Assembly: GCA_013398295.1 (NCBI GenBank)
Contig: VZSF01000963.1
Location: 78,215 to 142,214 of the forward strand
DNA: 64,000 bases
DNA from: Chionis minor
Taxonomy: Eukaryota > Chordata > Aves > Charadriiformes > Chionididae
Reading direction: 5' to 3'
Shown: positions 1 through 12,095 of the stretch, piece after piece
Layout of the letters: each line of letters opens with the position of its first letter
How positions within the stretch are numbered: position 1 is the stretch's first letter
Translations under genes and position numbers: made by a program
Notes under the pieces: model-generated
Told to the model about the DNA's origin: nothing
What the model saw: the letters and a program-made list of their open reading frames with translations, nothing else
Databases searched by the model: none

Positions 1-3000
1 GATACATGTAATAAAAGAGGTGTGTAAATTCAATATTATCATGCATACTTTATTATGCCATGCAAGTGGAAATGAACAGAACTGGAAAAGTAGAAACAAA
101 ACACATTCACATTATTGAAATGAAACATTCATGCCTTATCAAAACAAAACAAGAAAATAGAAATGGTTTTTTTAAACAGTTTCCTGACAAAAAAATAAGC
201 CGAAATTGACATCCTCCCTGAAATGTTTTGATTTTAAAAACGCTACCGTCTTTCTAGGAAAAAGTGTTCTGCAAAAAAAGAGTCTGCCTGCCCTCATTGC
301 CAGATACACGCAATGTAGCATTGATTACAATGTTTTCTAAAATGGAGATTAGTCCTGATGGATACAACTTGTTCCAAGCCTCTCTACTCCAGTTGGGAGA
401 TGCAGGCTGCGTGCTAGCAGCGTCCTTGTGAGAGGTGATTCTTAAAATGGTACATCTGGACTGGTCAGGCTGTGCACCCAGCAGGTCCTTTGCAAATAGT
501 ACAAGCAAGGATCTGAGTATAATATAATGGTAAATTAAAATGACTGCAGGTGGAAGCTTTTTAACTGCTCTGAAACTACCTGACACTAGTGAGCAGAATA
601 TTTTAACATCCACTCAAAAACACATTGCTTTCAAGATGTGGAAAGGCTGGAGGGCCTAATTCAAAGCACTTGGTTTGTTGGTTTCCATTTTCTGGCTTTA
701 AAGGACTTTGCACCCAAAGAAAACATGATAAAAACATACACATTTTTATGTGATGCTTGTTCGGCCTGCTGCTCCCTTGAAACTGGTCTTCCCCACTCAT
801 GTCTTAACAGCCTGGTGTCCCCTCCCCTTTACCCATTAGCACCATGTGATAACTATACCTACGCAAACACGCATGCTGAATGTCTGAGAGAAAAAGTCAC
901 TCTGCTTCCCCCGAGGATAAATTTCTCACAAATTCTTCCAGAGAAACAAAGTCAACTGAATAAAAATATGTAGGAGTGCTCTTTGTATGATCTCCATAGA
1001 TCAGTTTATTTCACATCACTTAGTGCACTTCAGGAATGGGAAAGGCGAACGTGCTTTCCTATCCCTCTGAGGGGGCTTGTAGCTATAATTAAGAGGGTAT
1101 TATTGCTGAAGTCTAATTACATTATTTAAAGTGTGCTGATAAGAGCACACAAAGAACTGTTTAAAAATATGATTCCACCACTGGCTCTTTTATGCATGCT
1201 AAAACCAGCCACCAAACAAACAAAATATGGTGAAAGCAGATCTCACATGATAACTTCTTTACTGTTCTTCCCAGAAGGAAATGCAATGGGAGGGAGGAGA
1301 AGAGGGGAAGTAGGCAGAACTTTAAATGTATTTTTGTGCAGTTGAAGTTTTCCTTTTGGTGGTTTGTTTGTTGGGGTTTTTTTCCAGTTTTCCAGTTTGA
1401 ATTCCAGCATGATTGAATTGTGAGCAGTTTGAGGCCAGGGCAGCATGCCTCTTTGCTGTCCTATAGCACGTAGCATATGAAGACCTCATCCTCTGACCGA
1501 GGTATCAAGACACTATCGGAGTATGATAAGTAATTCACACAGTATTTGCCAACCAGATGGACAATATTCTGCATGCTAATCTGCTTGAACACTGATTCTT
1601 TGTATGCATTTTTCTCAGACGTACCCAGGGAGTGTACTGCAGCTTACCTTCTTTTCCTTTTTTTTTTTTTTCTTTAATGAAATGTTTCTTTGACCTTTAA
1701 ACACTAATGAAGGCAGATGACAATGTACACAAAATGTTTGTCTTAATTGTTTTGGGTGATGTGGCTTCACTATGAAACTTCTTTCAGAAGCTTAATTACT
1801 CCCAGTGCTGCGTTCACAGCAAAGGGAAGGTATCAAATGAGACAATGAAGGGAATTCAGTGGTTTTGATCTTATTTTCTGAAATTGGGTGATCTCATGCT
1901 CTCACCGTTTATTAATACAGATCATTTCCTCCCATTTCTCACAATTGAATTGAGTCGCTGTTTGCATGCTGATGGGGCAAGTAAGTGGGGAGCTGCGTTT
2001 GTTGCCGCCTGATAATGGATGAGAGCCGTTCATTCAGAGGCAGGCAGTTCCTCTGGAGGCCCTGCAATTTGCCAGAATATATTACATTTTTCCAAGATTA
2101 TTGCACAGCTGATGATTAATATTGCATGCTCTAATGGCCTTTTCAAGGACTAAGGGGGGGAGGGGGGCTGAGAGAGAGCCTCAGAAGACTAATTTCCTAC
2201 TGCACGTTGTGATAGAAATGCATAATTGCAAACAGCATTCTGTAACTTGACAGTATAAAAAAGGGAAGCCACTGAGGAATGTGTAGCCAGAGGAAATATG
2301 TCTTCAGTTGACAAAACCAGCAGAGCCCTGTTGAAACCAATGTAGCTCCGCTGGTTTGCATAAGCGAAGAATCTAACCCAGAAAGATTACTAGGGAGGGG
2401 CAGCAGGGAACTACCATAGGTAAAGTAGTAGTTTTACCAGGATGGGGAAATATAGTCCCTAAATCATGGACAGTCTGTTGTGTGGACTCTAAAGGAATAT
2501 GCATCTGCAAGAAGGATGCCTAGAAAAGTTAGGTGCTGTCTGCTCTGCAGTAGCAAATGAGTGTGCTGTGTCTCAGAGTGGGAGAGGTGAGGAAGAGCTG
2601 GTACGTCCCTGCCATGGCCTGTATGGACTGGACAAAGGGTTTCAGTTGGTTTAGGGTGGCTTTGAAACGTGTTAAAGATGTGCCTAAGACTAAATTGGCC
2701 TTTGTAGTCAGCAAAGAACTCTGCAAAACCCATAGCTGGGGGGAAATAGTGGAAATGCTTTAGCAGAGTTGAGTGGTGTAGGTTAAAGAGGGGGTTGTAC
2801 AGATCATTTCTCAGCTCTTGCCTCTGATGCAGATTGGATCATGTTTTGGCAGTGTTGGAAAGCAAAGCTTTGTGCCCCCACGTGACTGAGCTGGGTTTGG
2901 ATGGACCTAGGATGGGCTCTGTGCTCTATATGGCTACAGCAGCAACATTTTTGTAGTATGTCTTCTACCTTTCTGCCTCAAGAACCTGAACCAAATTCAA

Positions 3001-6000
3001 ATGTAAACCTAAATAACGTGAGCAAATTTCTAAACTGATTCACCTCCCCCTTCTTTAGACTTTCCAGGAACTGTGCTCTGAGCACTTGCAACTAGCTGCA
3101 CGTATCATGACTCAAAACCTGAGGAGCACATTCAAACTGAAACAGATTCCCCCTCCTTCCGCTCATGTGTCCTCCCAGCTGTGCTCGCTGCAGTCAGGTT
3201 GTGCTATTCCTGAGAGGCACAAGTTTTTGATGTCATCTTGTTTTGGCCACTGGTTTCTATGTATATTTGGCTTTTGCATCTTCCACTCCCTTAAATCTGC
3301 ATACTGCTCCAATAGACGTTCCCTGTAGAATGATACTGCCAATGTTTTCCTAACTGTCAGAGGGAGAAGGGGGATGTGTGTTTATGCGTGCTGTGCTGGT
3401 AGACACTTGAGTCTGCTACAAAGAAATACAAAGGCTGAGTACAGTGTTTACTATCCTTAAGCGATCAGTCAAAATTACACTTAATATGTGCGTCTGGATG
3501 AATGTGTGTTATTTCCTTACCAATTCCCTCCTATCAAGGCAGGGTCTGTTAAGATCTAAGCTTCATCATTTATGCTTCACCTGTGCTTCCAGCTCTGAGA
3601 TGAACATAAGGCCAGGAAAAGCAGTTCAACTCTCACACTTCTTGGTCCTGTCTTCTCAGGTATGAGTTGAAGAAAGGTTGAGTTCACTCTTGGCTATGCA
3701 AGTAGATTCCTGTCGGGACTTTTGTTTGTCCACGTTTGCATCTGTTGCATGATAAACATAGTCTGAGATTGTTGTGTTACATCAGGGGTAGGACTGTAAT
3801 CTGGGAAGAGTGTTGGCTTACTTCCTCACCATCAATTATCTGGCCAATATTTGGGAACAATGAACACTTTGAATAGAAGTTAGATGGGTGAATGGGGGTG
3901 GAAAAGGGCATGTTCCAGGTGATTTATCTACAGGAAATAATTCACCTACTTTGTAAAACCACTTCTGCATCTGGCCTTTTGATTGCAAACTGTTCATTCT
4001 TTCTAATACAACAGAGAAATGCTTATTTGAAGAAACAAAATAAAGAGCTGCTACAGTAGAGCAGAAGGCAGACAATTTAAACTTGGAAAAGCTGTGATAT
4101 CATGGGAAATGTATAGAAGTGTTCCTTTGTCCGTGTCCCCATTGTGGGAACAAGCCAAGCCTTAATAGCAAATGTTATTTCAGTTTGTAAGTTAGCTATT
4201 TGGGAAGGGGTTTTGAACTGTTGTGTGGCTGCCCCAAAATCAGGATTAAGTTAAAGAGATATTAAAATAAAGGGGAAAGGGGCCATAATACAACTTCCAC
4301 AGTGGGTCTGTTCTGTGCAGATCAATAAAGAGGCTTCATCAGCATCTGATCACTGACAATGTTGCACAAGGAAGGAGTGCAGGTTCTCTTCCAACCAATG
4401 CTAGCAAACTGTGAACAGTACATATTCTTTTATACTGTATTTGCATAGCTTAATGGAGTTGTAAAAGGTCAAAATCCAAGCGGTATACACTTTGGAGCTG
4501 TGAACTACATGCAATTGTGTTGCTGCATTCTAATTGCATCTTCAGAGTGTGTGGGGGGGTTCATTTTTTTTTTAACTATGGGGCTTTTGGAGATGAGAAC
4601 TGCCCCTTTTCAAATTTATGAGTTGCAATGGGGATGACAGAGCCCACAGTTCATCTGGCAAGAATACTTTTAACCTCTTGTTTGCAGAGGAGGTAATTGT
4701 AAATGGAGTAAATGTTCATCATCCCAGTACTAATGAAGTTGGATAGCATTTGTTTCAGTTAGAGGAAAACAGTGCAAGGAATGGTTCTGGTGGATCATTA
4801 AAGACTAAGGTTTGGTTTTTGGTGCACCAAAGCAAACTCTGTTTTATGTTGGTTATGTTGAAAGCTGGCTGAAACATACTTAGCCTTGTTTTGGACCACA
4901 GCTAGTAATGAATCAGCCTTGTAATTGAGTTACTTCAACATGGTCTATGCATAGACTACAGTATCAGCTCAGAGAAGTTTGTTGTCAAGCATCTACAGCA
5001 AATCAGATAAAGCCCTGAGTTATACCAGCAGGTCTGATAAGGAGATACAATGGTGGAGAGGACCTGCTACACCGTTCATTCCCTTTTCAGCAGTTCCTCA
5101 CGCCCATAGTTTTCTGCCATGATCAGAGAGCAGAGGTTGCACATAGGCAGTTGGTGTTGATCTTTCTCTGCTGAGCTATTTTTCAAGTAGAAATGAAAAT
5201 GTGCATTTATTACTAGTTCCACATTGCTTGCTGTTAGAGAATCAATTATCAGTGGGATTTCAGCTGTTTATAGTATCTGATCACTTAGGTCACTGACAAA
5301 TTCATAGTTCATTTCAGCTACAGGGTTTTGATTGTGTTACTTTGATAACTGTGGGAGCAAAAGGACGCTTTATCTTTCTTCAGGAAACAGAGTCTGGCTT
5401 CTCAGTTCAGGCTTTTGACAAATTATCCACAATTTATATGGAGGGTCTCCTGCATCTCTTGCAACTTTGCTCTGATCCAGAAAATGCGTTCCTTCAAGTA
5501 TTTTTCCTCAGGGAGAATCTAGCTGGGGAACAGTCACTGGAGAATAAGAAGGTTTTGCAGCAAGTCTCAAGTGGCATGGGAATAAACATCTTGCTTAATC
5601 TCATTATGCTTTTGAAGAGGTATGTGGTTTCCCAACCAAGCTCATTGTGCATTTGCTATCTCAGAGCTCACCCACAAAACACAGATACACAGCTTATCAA
5701 GATCTGTGAGTCAGTTGAAGTGCAGTAGCTGCCTATGCAACACCCATAGACCCTGCTAAAAGCACTGTAATACAACTTAACTTAATTGTTATTTTGCTAA
5801 ATAAAATTTTATTGCATCGGCTATTGTCTAAAAACATGCACACGTGGTTTTCTTTGTGGCTCTGGTCATACACGGTGTCCTGTTATGGGGTAGTAAATTG
5901 AACTCTAGGTTAGATCCTCCCAAAATTCTTCTTCAGCATATTTTGCAACAGCCTCCACGAGGCAGGCTGTTCTGTGACATGCAAGATTTCTTGGTCTAAT

Positions 6001-6374
6001 GCATTACTCCATAACCTCCTGCTCCAACCAAATAAAATGTGCATTTTATTTTATGGGAAATGGTGGACAGAGGTGTCATGTGAACTTGCAGAGTGATCCA
6101 GGTGTTAAACTATATCAAGTGTTGGTTAAATATGTTGCTGGTTTATTCTTTACTTTATAACAGTGGGGCAGAAGAGATCTAGCAAAAAATAAGGGGGCCA
6201 GGAAGGAAGCACAGCCATCCAAGTTTGGTTTTACGGGGCTTTTTAAGACCAGATGAAATAAGAAGAGGCAAGGGGTAACAAAGGACGATAATAGGAGGTA
6301 AAAGGTCTGTGGACTCCTCATTAGCCCATCCTTCACTGATCCCCACCATTGTACTCCCACTATCCTGACTGGTA
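1..6374. other. Mostly single-copy noncoding DNA
   Basis: AT-rich, CpG-poor sequence without a recognisable exon, RNA gene or mobile element. Visible details are a 7+7 bp inverted repeat with a 6-nt loop (1131-1150, arm GTGTGCT), a T-run near 1658-1671, a G-rich run near 2153-2167, and an enhancer-like block annotated separately. The longest reading frame (5342-5728, plus) has no domain or splice context I recognise and is treated as chance. Small unrecognised repeats or exons cannot be excluded by eye. Confidence 0.5.
1560..2140. promoter_or_regulatory. Candidate conserved noncoding (enhancer-like) element
   Basis: This stretch is dense in AT-rich core motifs typical of homeodomain and POU/SOX sites. 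It has ATGCTAAT near 1573, CTTAATTA near 1790, CAATTGAATTGA near 1944, and a TGATTAAT plus TGCATGCTCTAATGG cluster near 2112-2138. There is also TTTGACCTTTAA, a nuclear-receptor half-site-like string, near 1689. It contains no repeat signature and little simple sequence. Calling it conserved is inference: only alignment to other birds or amniotes could show it. Confidence 0.25.
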
Positions 6375-7352
6375 TGTGATGGGTTGACCCTGTCTGGATA
6401 CCAGGTGCCCACCAAAGCTGCTCCATCTCTCACCCTCCTCAGATGGACAGGGGGAGAGAAAATAGAATGAAGAGCTCGTGGGTCAAGATAAGGATGGGGA
6501 GACCACTCAATAATTACTGTCACAGGCAAAACAGACTCATCTTGGGAAAAATTAGTTTAATTTCTTACCAATCCAATCAGAATAGGGTAATGAAAATAAA
6601 AACTAAACCTTAAAACACCTTTTCCCCCACCCCTCCCTTCTTCCCGGGCTCAACTTCACTCCTGGTTTTCTCTACCTTCTCCCCTGAAGCAGTGCAGGGG
6701 ACAGGGAATGGGGGTTGCAGACAGTTCATCACATGATGTCTCTGACACTTGTTCCTCCTCAGGGGGAGGTCTCCTCACACTCTTCCCCTGCTCCAGTGTG
6801 GGATCCCTCTCAGAGGGGACATAAACTCCATAAAATTCTCCAGTGTGAGTTCCTCCCATGGGCTTCAGTTCTTCATGAACTGCTCCAGCGTGGGTGCCCC
6901 ACAGGGTCCCAAGTCCTGACAGCAAACCTGCTCCATTGTGGGCTCTTCTTCCCATGGGTCCACAAGCCCTGTCAGGAGCCTGCTGCAGCACAGGCTTCCC
7001 ACAGGGTCACAGCCTCCTTCAGGCATCCCCCTGCTCTGGTGTGGGATACTCCACGGCCTGCAAGTGGATACCTGCTCCACCGTTAAGCGTCCTGGGCTGC
7101 AGGGGGACAGCCTGCCTCACCATGGTCTTTACCACAGGCTGCAGGGGAATCTCTGCTCTGGCATGTGGAACACCTCCTCCCCCTCCTTCTTCACTGATCT
7201 TGGTTTTTACATAGTTGTTCCTCTCATTTCTCTCTCCTGGTTGCGGCTGACACTGGTGCTATCAGACATGGGAGAAGCTTCTAGCAGCGTTTTATAGCAG
7301 TCACCCCCGTAGCCCCCCCGCTACCAAAACCTTGCCACACAAAACCAATACA
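6375..7352 (-). mobile_element. Endogenous retrovirus LTR, full length, solo (copy 1)
   Basis: A 978-bp element starts TGTGATGGGTTGACC and ends CCAATACA, giving TG...CA termini. It is flanked by TGGTA (6370-6374) and TGGTC (7353-7357), a 5-bp target duplication with one mismatch. The layout matches an abundant avian ERV LTR family, from memory ERVL-like; no database name is asserted. Sense strand is judged minus because the related copies at 31.7 and 35.6 kb read in the family's sense orientation on plus. No gag, pol or env is adjacent, so it is a solo LTR formed by LTR-LTR recombination. Its central part contains about six 41-52 bp subrepeats ending GGAGCAG (sense strand). Reading frames across it on both strands, including one of 123 codons, are by-products of this repeat structure. 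Bases 6394-7081 are identical in inverse orientation to 31681-32368. Confidence 0.85.
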
Positions 7353-8171
7353 TGGTCCTAAAGGAGGCTGTAGCACTAGGGTGTGAGGTAAAAGGTGCTC
7401 GGTCTCTGTCCTATTCCTTCTTTCTCATGGGACCACAGGAAGACCCCCGCTGTAGCTCCTTCCTCCTCTTCCCATTTTTCTTTCCTGTTGATAAGGTGAT
7501 ATATTTTGCTAAACACAATGAATAAGTGGCGTGCAGATAAACAAGCAGGTCACCCCTTCTGCTGGGACATCTAGGCTAGCTTTTAAACCAAGACCAGAAG
7601 GCATCTACTCCTGCTGGGTGAAACTCTCTTCTAGTTCTCCTTTTCCCAAATCAGGGTGAAACTCCTCATGAGCTCAGTAAGAATTAGGTGGTGCCAGTGC
7701 AAGAAGTTTTCAAAGCCTCTCCTCTGCAGGCCATACAATGGAAAAAGGATGTCACTTCAAATTTTTTTTTTCTGTTGTCAAGCTGCTGGAGCTTCAAAGC
7801 AGTTTCTTACTCTCTGTGCTTTCATGCAGTTTGATGCCTGAGCTCATGGGGTTTATACATTAATACTGGTTTCAAGCAGTCTACAATAGTTATTTAGCTC
7901 ATTCCACATAGGGCTATAACCCTCTAAGAAATATAAGACCTTTAGTTACTATGGCTTAATTCGGTTCAAAAGACCATCCCATAGGGTAATAGTAGAGAGA
8001 TCATTAATTCTTTAGGTCTATGGGATGACAGGAATTAAGAGATGTTGCTCTGCTACCCTTAGCACTAGAGACGGGTAGGGGTAAGAAACAGTCTTTTCTA
8101 ATCTGTTCTTAGTGAAGAATGATTTTCTAAGCACAAAATAGAAAATATTTCTCTCCTGATACTTCTGAAAA
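7353..8171. other. Noncoding spacer
   Basis: No exon, repeat or RNA gene recognised between the copy-1 LTR and the CR1 scrap. A T9 run lies near 7760. Confidence 0.45.
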
Positions 8172-8237
8172 GTTGGATTTAATGATCTTAAAGGTCTCTT
8201 CCAAGCAAAACAATTCTATGCTTCTGTGATTCTATGA
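8172..8237 (+). mobile_element. CR1 LINE 3'-end fragment
   Basis: About 66 bp match the extreme 3' end of avian CR1. It reads TTGGATTTAATGATCTTAAAG, then GGTCTCTTCCAA, and ends in the octamer-type tail TTCTGTGATTCTATGA. CR1 copies are usually severely 5'-truncated, which fits this length. It carries no coding sequence. Confidence 0.8.
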
Positions 8238-11200
8238 AAATGACTACTGGAAGTCCTGAATCAATGCAATGTAATGAAGGGCAACAGAACAGCGAAGCAC
8301 ATGTCCTCAAATCCCCTTTCAGCAACTTCTTGGAAATCCTAAAATCCTGAAGCTCCTGAAGCCTCTTAATGCCAACTTCAACTTCAAAACCACCCTTATT
8401 TTGACACTTAAAATGTCAGGTTCCTGCCGTCATCTTGCTGTGATTGTGTCATGCCCTCATGTCTAACAGGAGGTGGCACATTTCCTTCTAAAAACTGCAT
8501 TTAATGTACTTACGAAAGATATAGTTTTTCATCCATTAAGCTATGTTCTCTAGTCAGAGCTCTTCAGGAGAGGCCTTATTTTTTAATCAATGTTTTGCTC
8601 CAAGGACAGGAGGACTTTAAATAAGTGAATGCTCCACTGCTCCTAGATGTCTCCATGCCATCTCCTCTGAAACAAAAGCAGCAGGTCTGAGTCATTCTTG
8701 CAGTATTCTAGTTTTATGCTGAAATCAATAGGCAGAATGAAAACAGAGTAACACAGCAGTGAGTGAATTATCTCAGCAAAAACTTGCGGTCTGAATCCAC
8801 CGCTGCGATACTCCATGGAGTACATTGCTGATTAAACTATGGGTGCCATTGCTGCCTTAAACTAGTTTTCAGAACTGCATGAGGGATAACTTCCTCATGG
8901 TTTTCTTGGGATAGCAAGAAAGCGGAAGAGTAAAGGTGTGGTATTGTCCTTATTTATATTTAATCTTTTTTTCCTGTGATTTATTATTTGAGATACTGGA
9001 TCTTCCCCTGAGAGCTGAAATTCTTTGATGCAACTATTCAATATCACCATTTATTCATTTAGGCCAAGAGATCTGAGCTTACAATATCTGATGTTACAGT
9101 AAAGTTCTTGCAGGCTCAGGGAGTTTGTGAAATGGAAATTCCTCTCCTGTTAAAAGAATTCTGCTTTCCATGGAGAAAATTTCAGGAACATCTTAATGTC
9201 CTTGTTTTGTAAGCACCTTATTTTTATCAATGCCTGTTGAAAACTGTGTAATGATTTCAATATTCTAAATATTGTTTTTTCTGTCTACAAATGTTGAGGG
9301 AGCGATCAGGAGTTATCACATTGACAGAAGGTATTAAAAATATAGAGGGTGATGAGAAGGGCTCAGTATAACCATTAGCAGCATATAAAAATGAGTAATG
9401 TGCAGCTTAACAGTTTTTATGCTGTTTCCATTAGCCTTATCTATGAAAGCTAGAGCAACTGCCTGCCCTGCCAGGTAGTCCTCTCATCTACCCCGACTAA
9501 CTGCTATTTGTCCTCTTGGTTTGTCCTGGCTTCAGCTTCAATCCCCAGTGTTCTCCACCGTATCCTGATTTTCATTAAAATGGGGAGAAGGAAAAAGAAA
9601 AAAAACCAAAATGGCCTAACAACCAAAAAGTGTGGGAAAACTGTTGGAATTCCCTGTGCAATGATCATGTCATGCAGAGAAATTAGGTTGTTGAGGAGCT
9701 TATGTACAGGCAGTGATCATTCAAAGCTGCTCACATGTCCAGAAAACACATTGATCTAAATCTCTGCCTCTGAACAACAGAGATGAAGGACATTTCAATG
9801 CAAAATGATTGGCAAATGCAGCCAAATACCACTTAATGAATGACCACTGCAATCCACCAGTATTGCAAGCCTATAGCAAAAGTGACTAGTAATAAGTTTT
9901 CCCAAATGGCACAGAAATTATGAATGTGGTATTCATAATATCTCCAAGTAAGTTGTCTTGAGACTGGTCAACATGGAAACAAATACGAGCAGTTTCTGGT
10001 TAAATCTCTGCACTAAACATTTATTTAGAAATCTGATTGCAATGCATGTGCTTGCTAAAATGGATCACAGGGTGTGAGTAGATGGCACAAAGCATACTGT
10101 CCTCATTGCTCAACTTGAGAGAGACACAGGAAGGTTACTTGGGTTAGAAATTGGGTCAAGCAATCAGCCAAGGAGCTGAGAACGACAATGTTATGTGCTG
10201 TCAAACCAAATCTAACCTGCTAAAAATACATGCAGGGCATGCAGTGATCTTGCCCATTAGTTCAGTGCTTCTGCTGCTGCTGAGACACTACTGAAGCCCT
10301 TTATCTCATTGAAGAGATGTATTTTTTTTAAAATATAAACAGAGCCCAATCTTATAAATGAGGGCAAGCTCTAAAAGAAACCCAGGTATTACACTGGGAA
10401 GTGTTAAGAAACCATAGTTGCAGTAGCACAGATATTTAGAATGGAGCTTTCTGTACCTAGATAGACACCAACAGTGACAACAGTCAACGTGTTACCTAAA
10501 GCCTTATATTGTATGTTAGTGTGCTATTTTGCAGTAGAAAACATATAAATATGATGCCTCTCCCTGAGTAATGGAAACAAATTATTTTAAGCATGAAATT
10601 AAAGTTTTGGGTTTATATGTTCTTGAGATATTTTTTTTCTCAATGAGGGGTCCCAGTTGTGTTGTTTGTTTGTTTGTTTGTTTGTTTAATACAGCTGGTG
10701 TTACCAATACTCTGAAACTTAAAAAGATAAAATTAACCTTAAGCAATGGAGTGCAACCTGACTATTTTCATTTCTGCATCAAACAAGTAGCAAATTTTAA
10801 TTGACTGTAAGTTACCTACATTTTAAAAAATCTTTTTATTTGAATGATGCATTTGTTGTTAACACTCATGGTGAGGTTTCATTTTAATACGTAGACTGGA
10901 CTCTTTTGACCTGGGAGTTCCTCTGAAGTCTTCAGTTTCAATTTGGCCGTCTTCATGTCTGCATTGAGGAAGGAACCTAATGGTGAAAACAGGCTTTTGC
11001 AAAACCTCTCAGTCTTGCTTTTCTGCCTAGTGATGCACTAGAGGACTTGGCTATATGAATGTGTATGTTCTTGAAACATCAGAGATGAAGAGAAATGGAA
11101 ATCAGCACAACATTTAGAGGAGGTTTTCCTTCCCTTCAGAAACACTGCTTTACTATGATCCCCGTTTGTCATCAAGCTAGTCAGTATGTATAGGCTACAT

Positions 11201-11499
11201 CCAGTGTTCTTCAACTGGCAGGTCTTGTAAGAGACAACTTGTAGGCTCCCCAAAACAAAGACTGGGTGAAGTGGAGGTGGAGGCCTTCTGAACCTTTCTG
11301 AATGTCTCAAACACTCACAAGTACCATGAAATGAAGCTGTAGCTGGGGGGTGGACAAGACAGAGCTTGCACGACACAGGCCTTGCACGGAGCTTGCACAG
11401 CGCCTGGATGGTGTAGGCTCAAAGAACTGATAGGGCCGGCGCCTGCTTGTCTCTTGTGTAACACAGGAGGCAGGAAGCCTTTTGAAAGCCAAATGGGTC
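8238..11499. other. Noncoding DNA with a TTTG microsatellite
   Basis: No exon was recognised. A (TTTG)n tract of about six units is at 10664-10687. At 11363-11400 the string CTTGCAC recurs three times (GAGCTTGCACGA, GCCTTGCACGGA, GCTTGCACAG), just upstream of the LTR-like element. Those 150 bases may belong to the same retroviral insertion, but I cannot show it. Confidence 0.45.
10664..10687. repeat. (TTTG)n microsatellite
   Basis: About six uninterrupted TTTG units, directly visible. Likely length-polymorphic. Confidence 0.95.
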
Positions 11500-11510
11500 T
11501 GCTCAACGTG

Positions 11511-11518
11511 TGACGTCA
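11511..11518 (+). promoter_or_regulatory. CRE octamer in LTR
   Basis: Perfect palindromic TGACGTCA, the CREB/ATF binding consensus, placed where an LTR U3 enhancer would lie. Binding is inferred from motif identity only. Confidence 0.5.
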
Positions 11519-11969
11519 TTGCCTACTAAATACATCTGTACCCCCACCCGAATCATGCTTCCTACCAGCTGGGGAGGTGGGAAACCTGAGACAAACTGTC
11601 CTTGTAATAGTGGGTGGGTTGTACTGGTAAAGTGAACATACGTGCCCCTAGGTGGTGGTGGAAGAATTTCTTCAGGGGACATGCAGAGGAGTGTGCCTAC
11701 GAACCAGAGACACTGCTCCCCTTCCCCCCAGCCCTCCCACCATTGGCTGGACCAGCGGTGGAACCAGGACTGGTGATCTCGCTCTCTCTTAGAGAGTTAA
11801 GCAAATGATGCAAGGCTTACTGTACTGCTCACCATAATTCACGGCATATCTGTTGTCAAGTACTGCCTACCATAATCTGTTGTATGCCTGATAAGTAATG
11901 CAAGGTGTCCTTTACTGCTTGCCATAATTTGTTCTATACTGAACCAATTATCGTGAACCTAGTTAAGCT

Positions 11970-11975
11970 AATAAA
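11970..11975 (+). terminator. Polyadenylation signal of the LTR-like element
   Basis: AATAAA followed within 10 bases by GTTTGTGTG, a GT-rich downstream element. The pairing suits the R/U5 region of an LTR read on the plus strand and is the main reason for the strand call. Confidence 0.5.
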
Positions 11976-12095
11976 CGTTTGTGTGCGGACATTGAGAGTT
12001 GTCTCACCTTAGTCCACACTGCTGGGGATGTACGAATCTGAATCACAGTCCCGTCCCCCCCCCATCTTCTGAGCAGGTCTGAGGGGGGCGTGACA

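Larger units (their letters stand above)
11500..12095 (+). mobile_element. LTR-like element (probable solo ERV LTR)
   Basis: Several LTR hallmarks fall in order. A perfect CRE octamer TGACGTCA (11511-11518) is near the left edge and a reversed CCAAT box (ATTGG) is near 11741. An AATAAA signal (11970-11975) is followed by a GT-rich stretch (GTTTGTGTG), and the right end reads GGGGCGTGACA. With borders at TG (11500) and CA (12095) it is flanked by GGTC on both sides (11496-11499 and 12096-12099), a possible 4-bp target duplication. An alternative left border at 11509 gives the better-paired termini TGTGACG...CGTGACA but no duplication. A motif TACTGCYYRCCATAAT occurs three times (11823, 11861, 11913). 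No retroviral coding sequence is adjacent. Family unknown to me. Confidence 0.55.

Noticed and set aside
5342..5728. 128-codon plus frame
   Set aside because: No recognisable family, no flanking splice-site logic, and of a length expected by chance in 64 kb.
6715..7086. 123-codon frame (plus) with a near-identical twin at 31676-32047 (minus)
   Set aside because: Both lie inside copies of one LTR, antisense to it, and read through its 47-bp subrepeats. Their identity reflects the identical DNA tract, not protein constraint.
7290..7296. TATAAAA on the minus strand in LTR copy 1
   Set aside because: Lies only about 56 bp from the LTR 5' end and seems absent from the related copy 3, so it is probably a chance mutation rather than the promoter.
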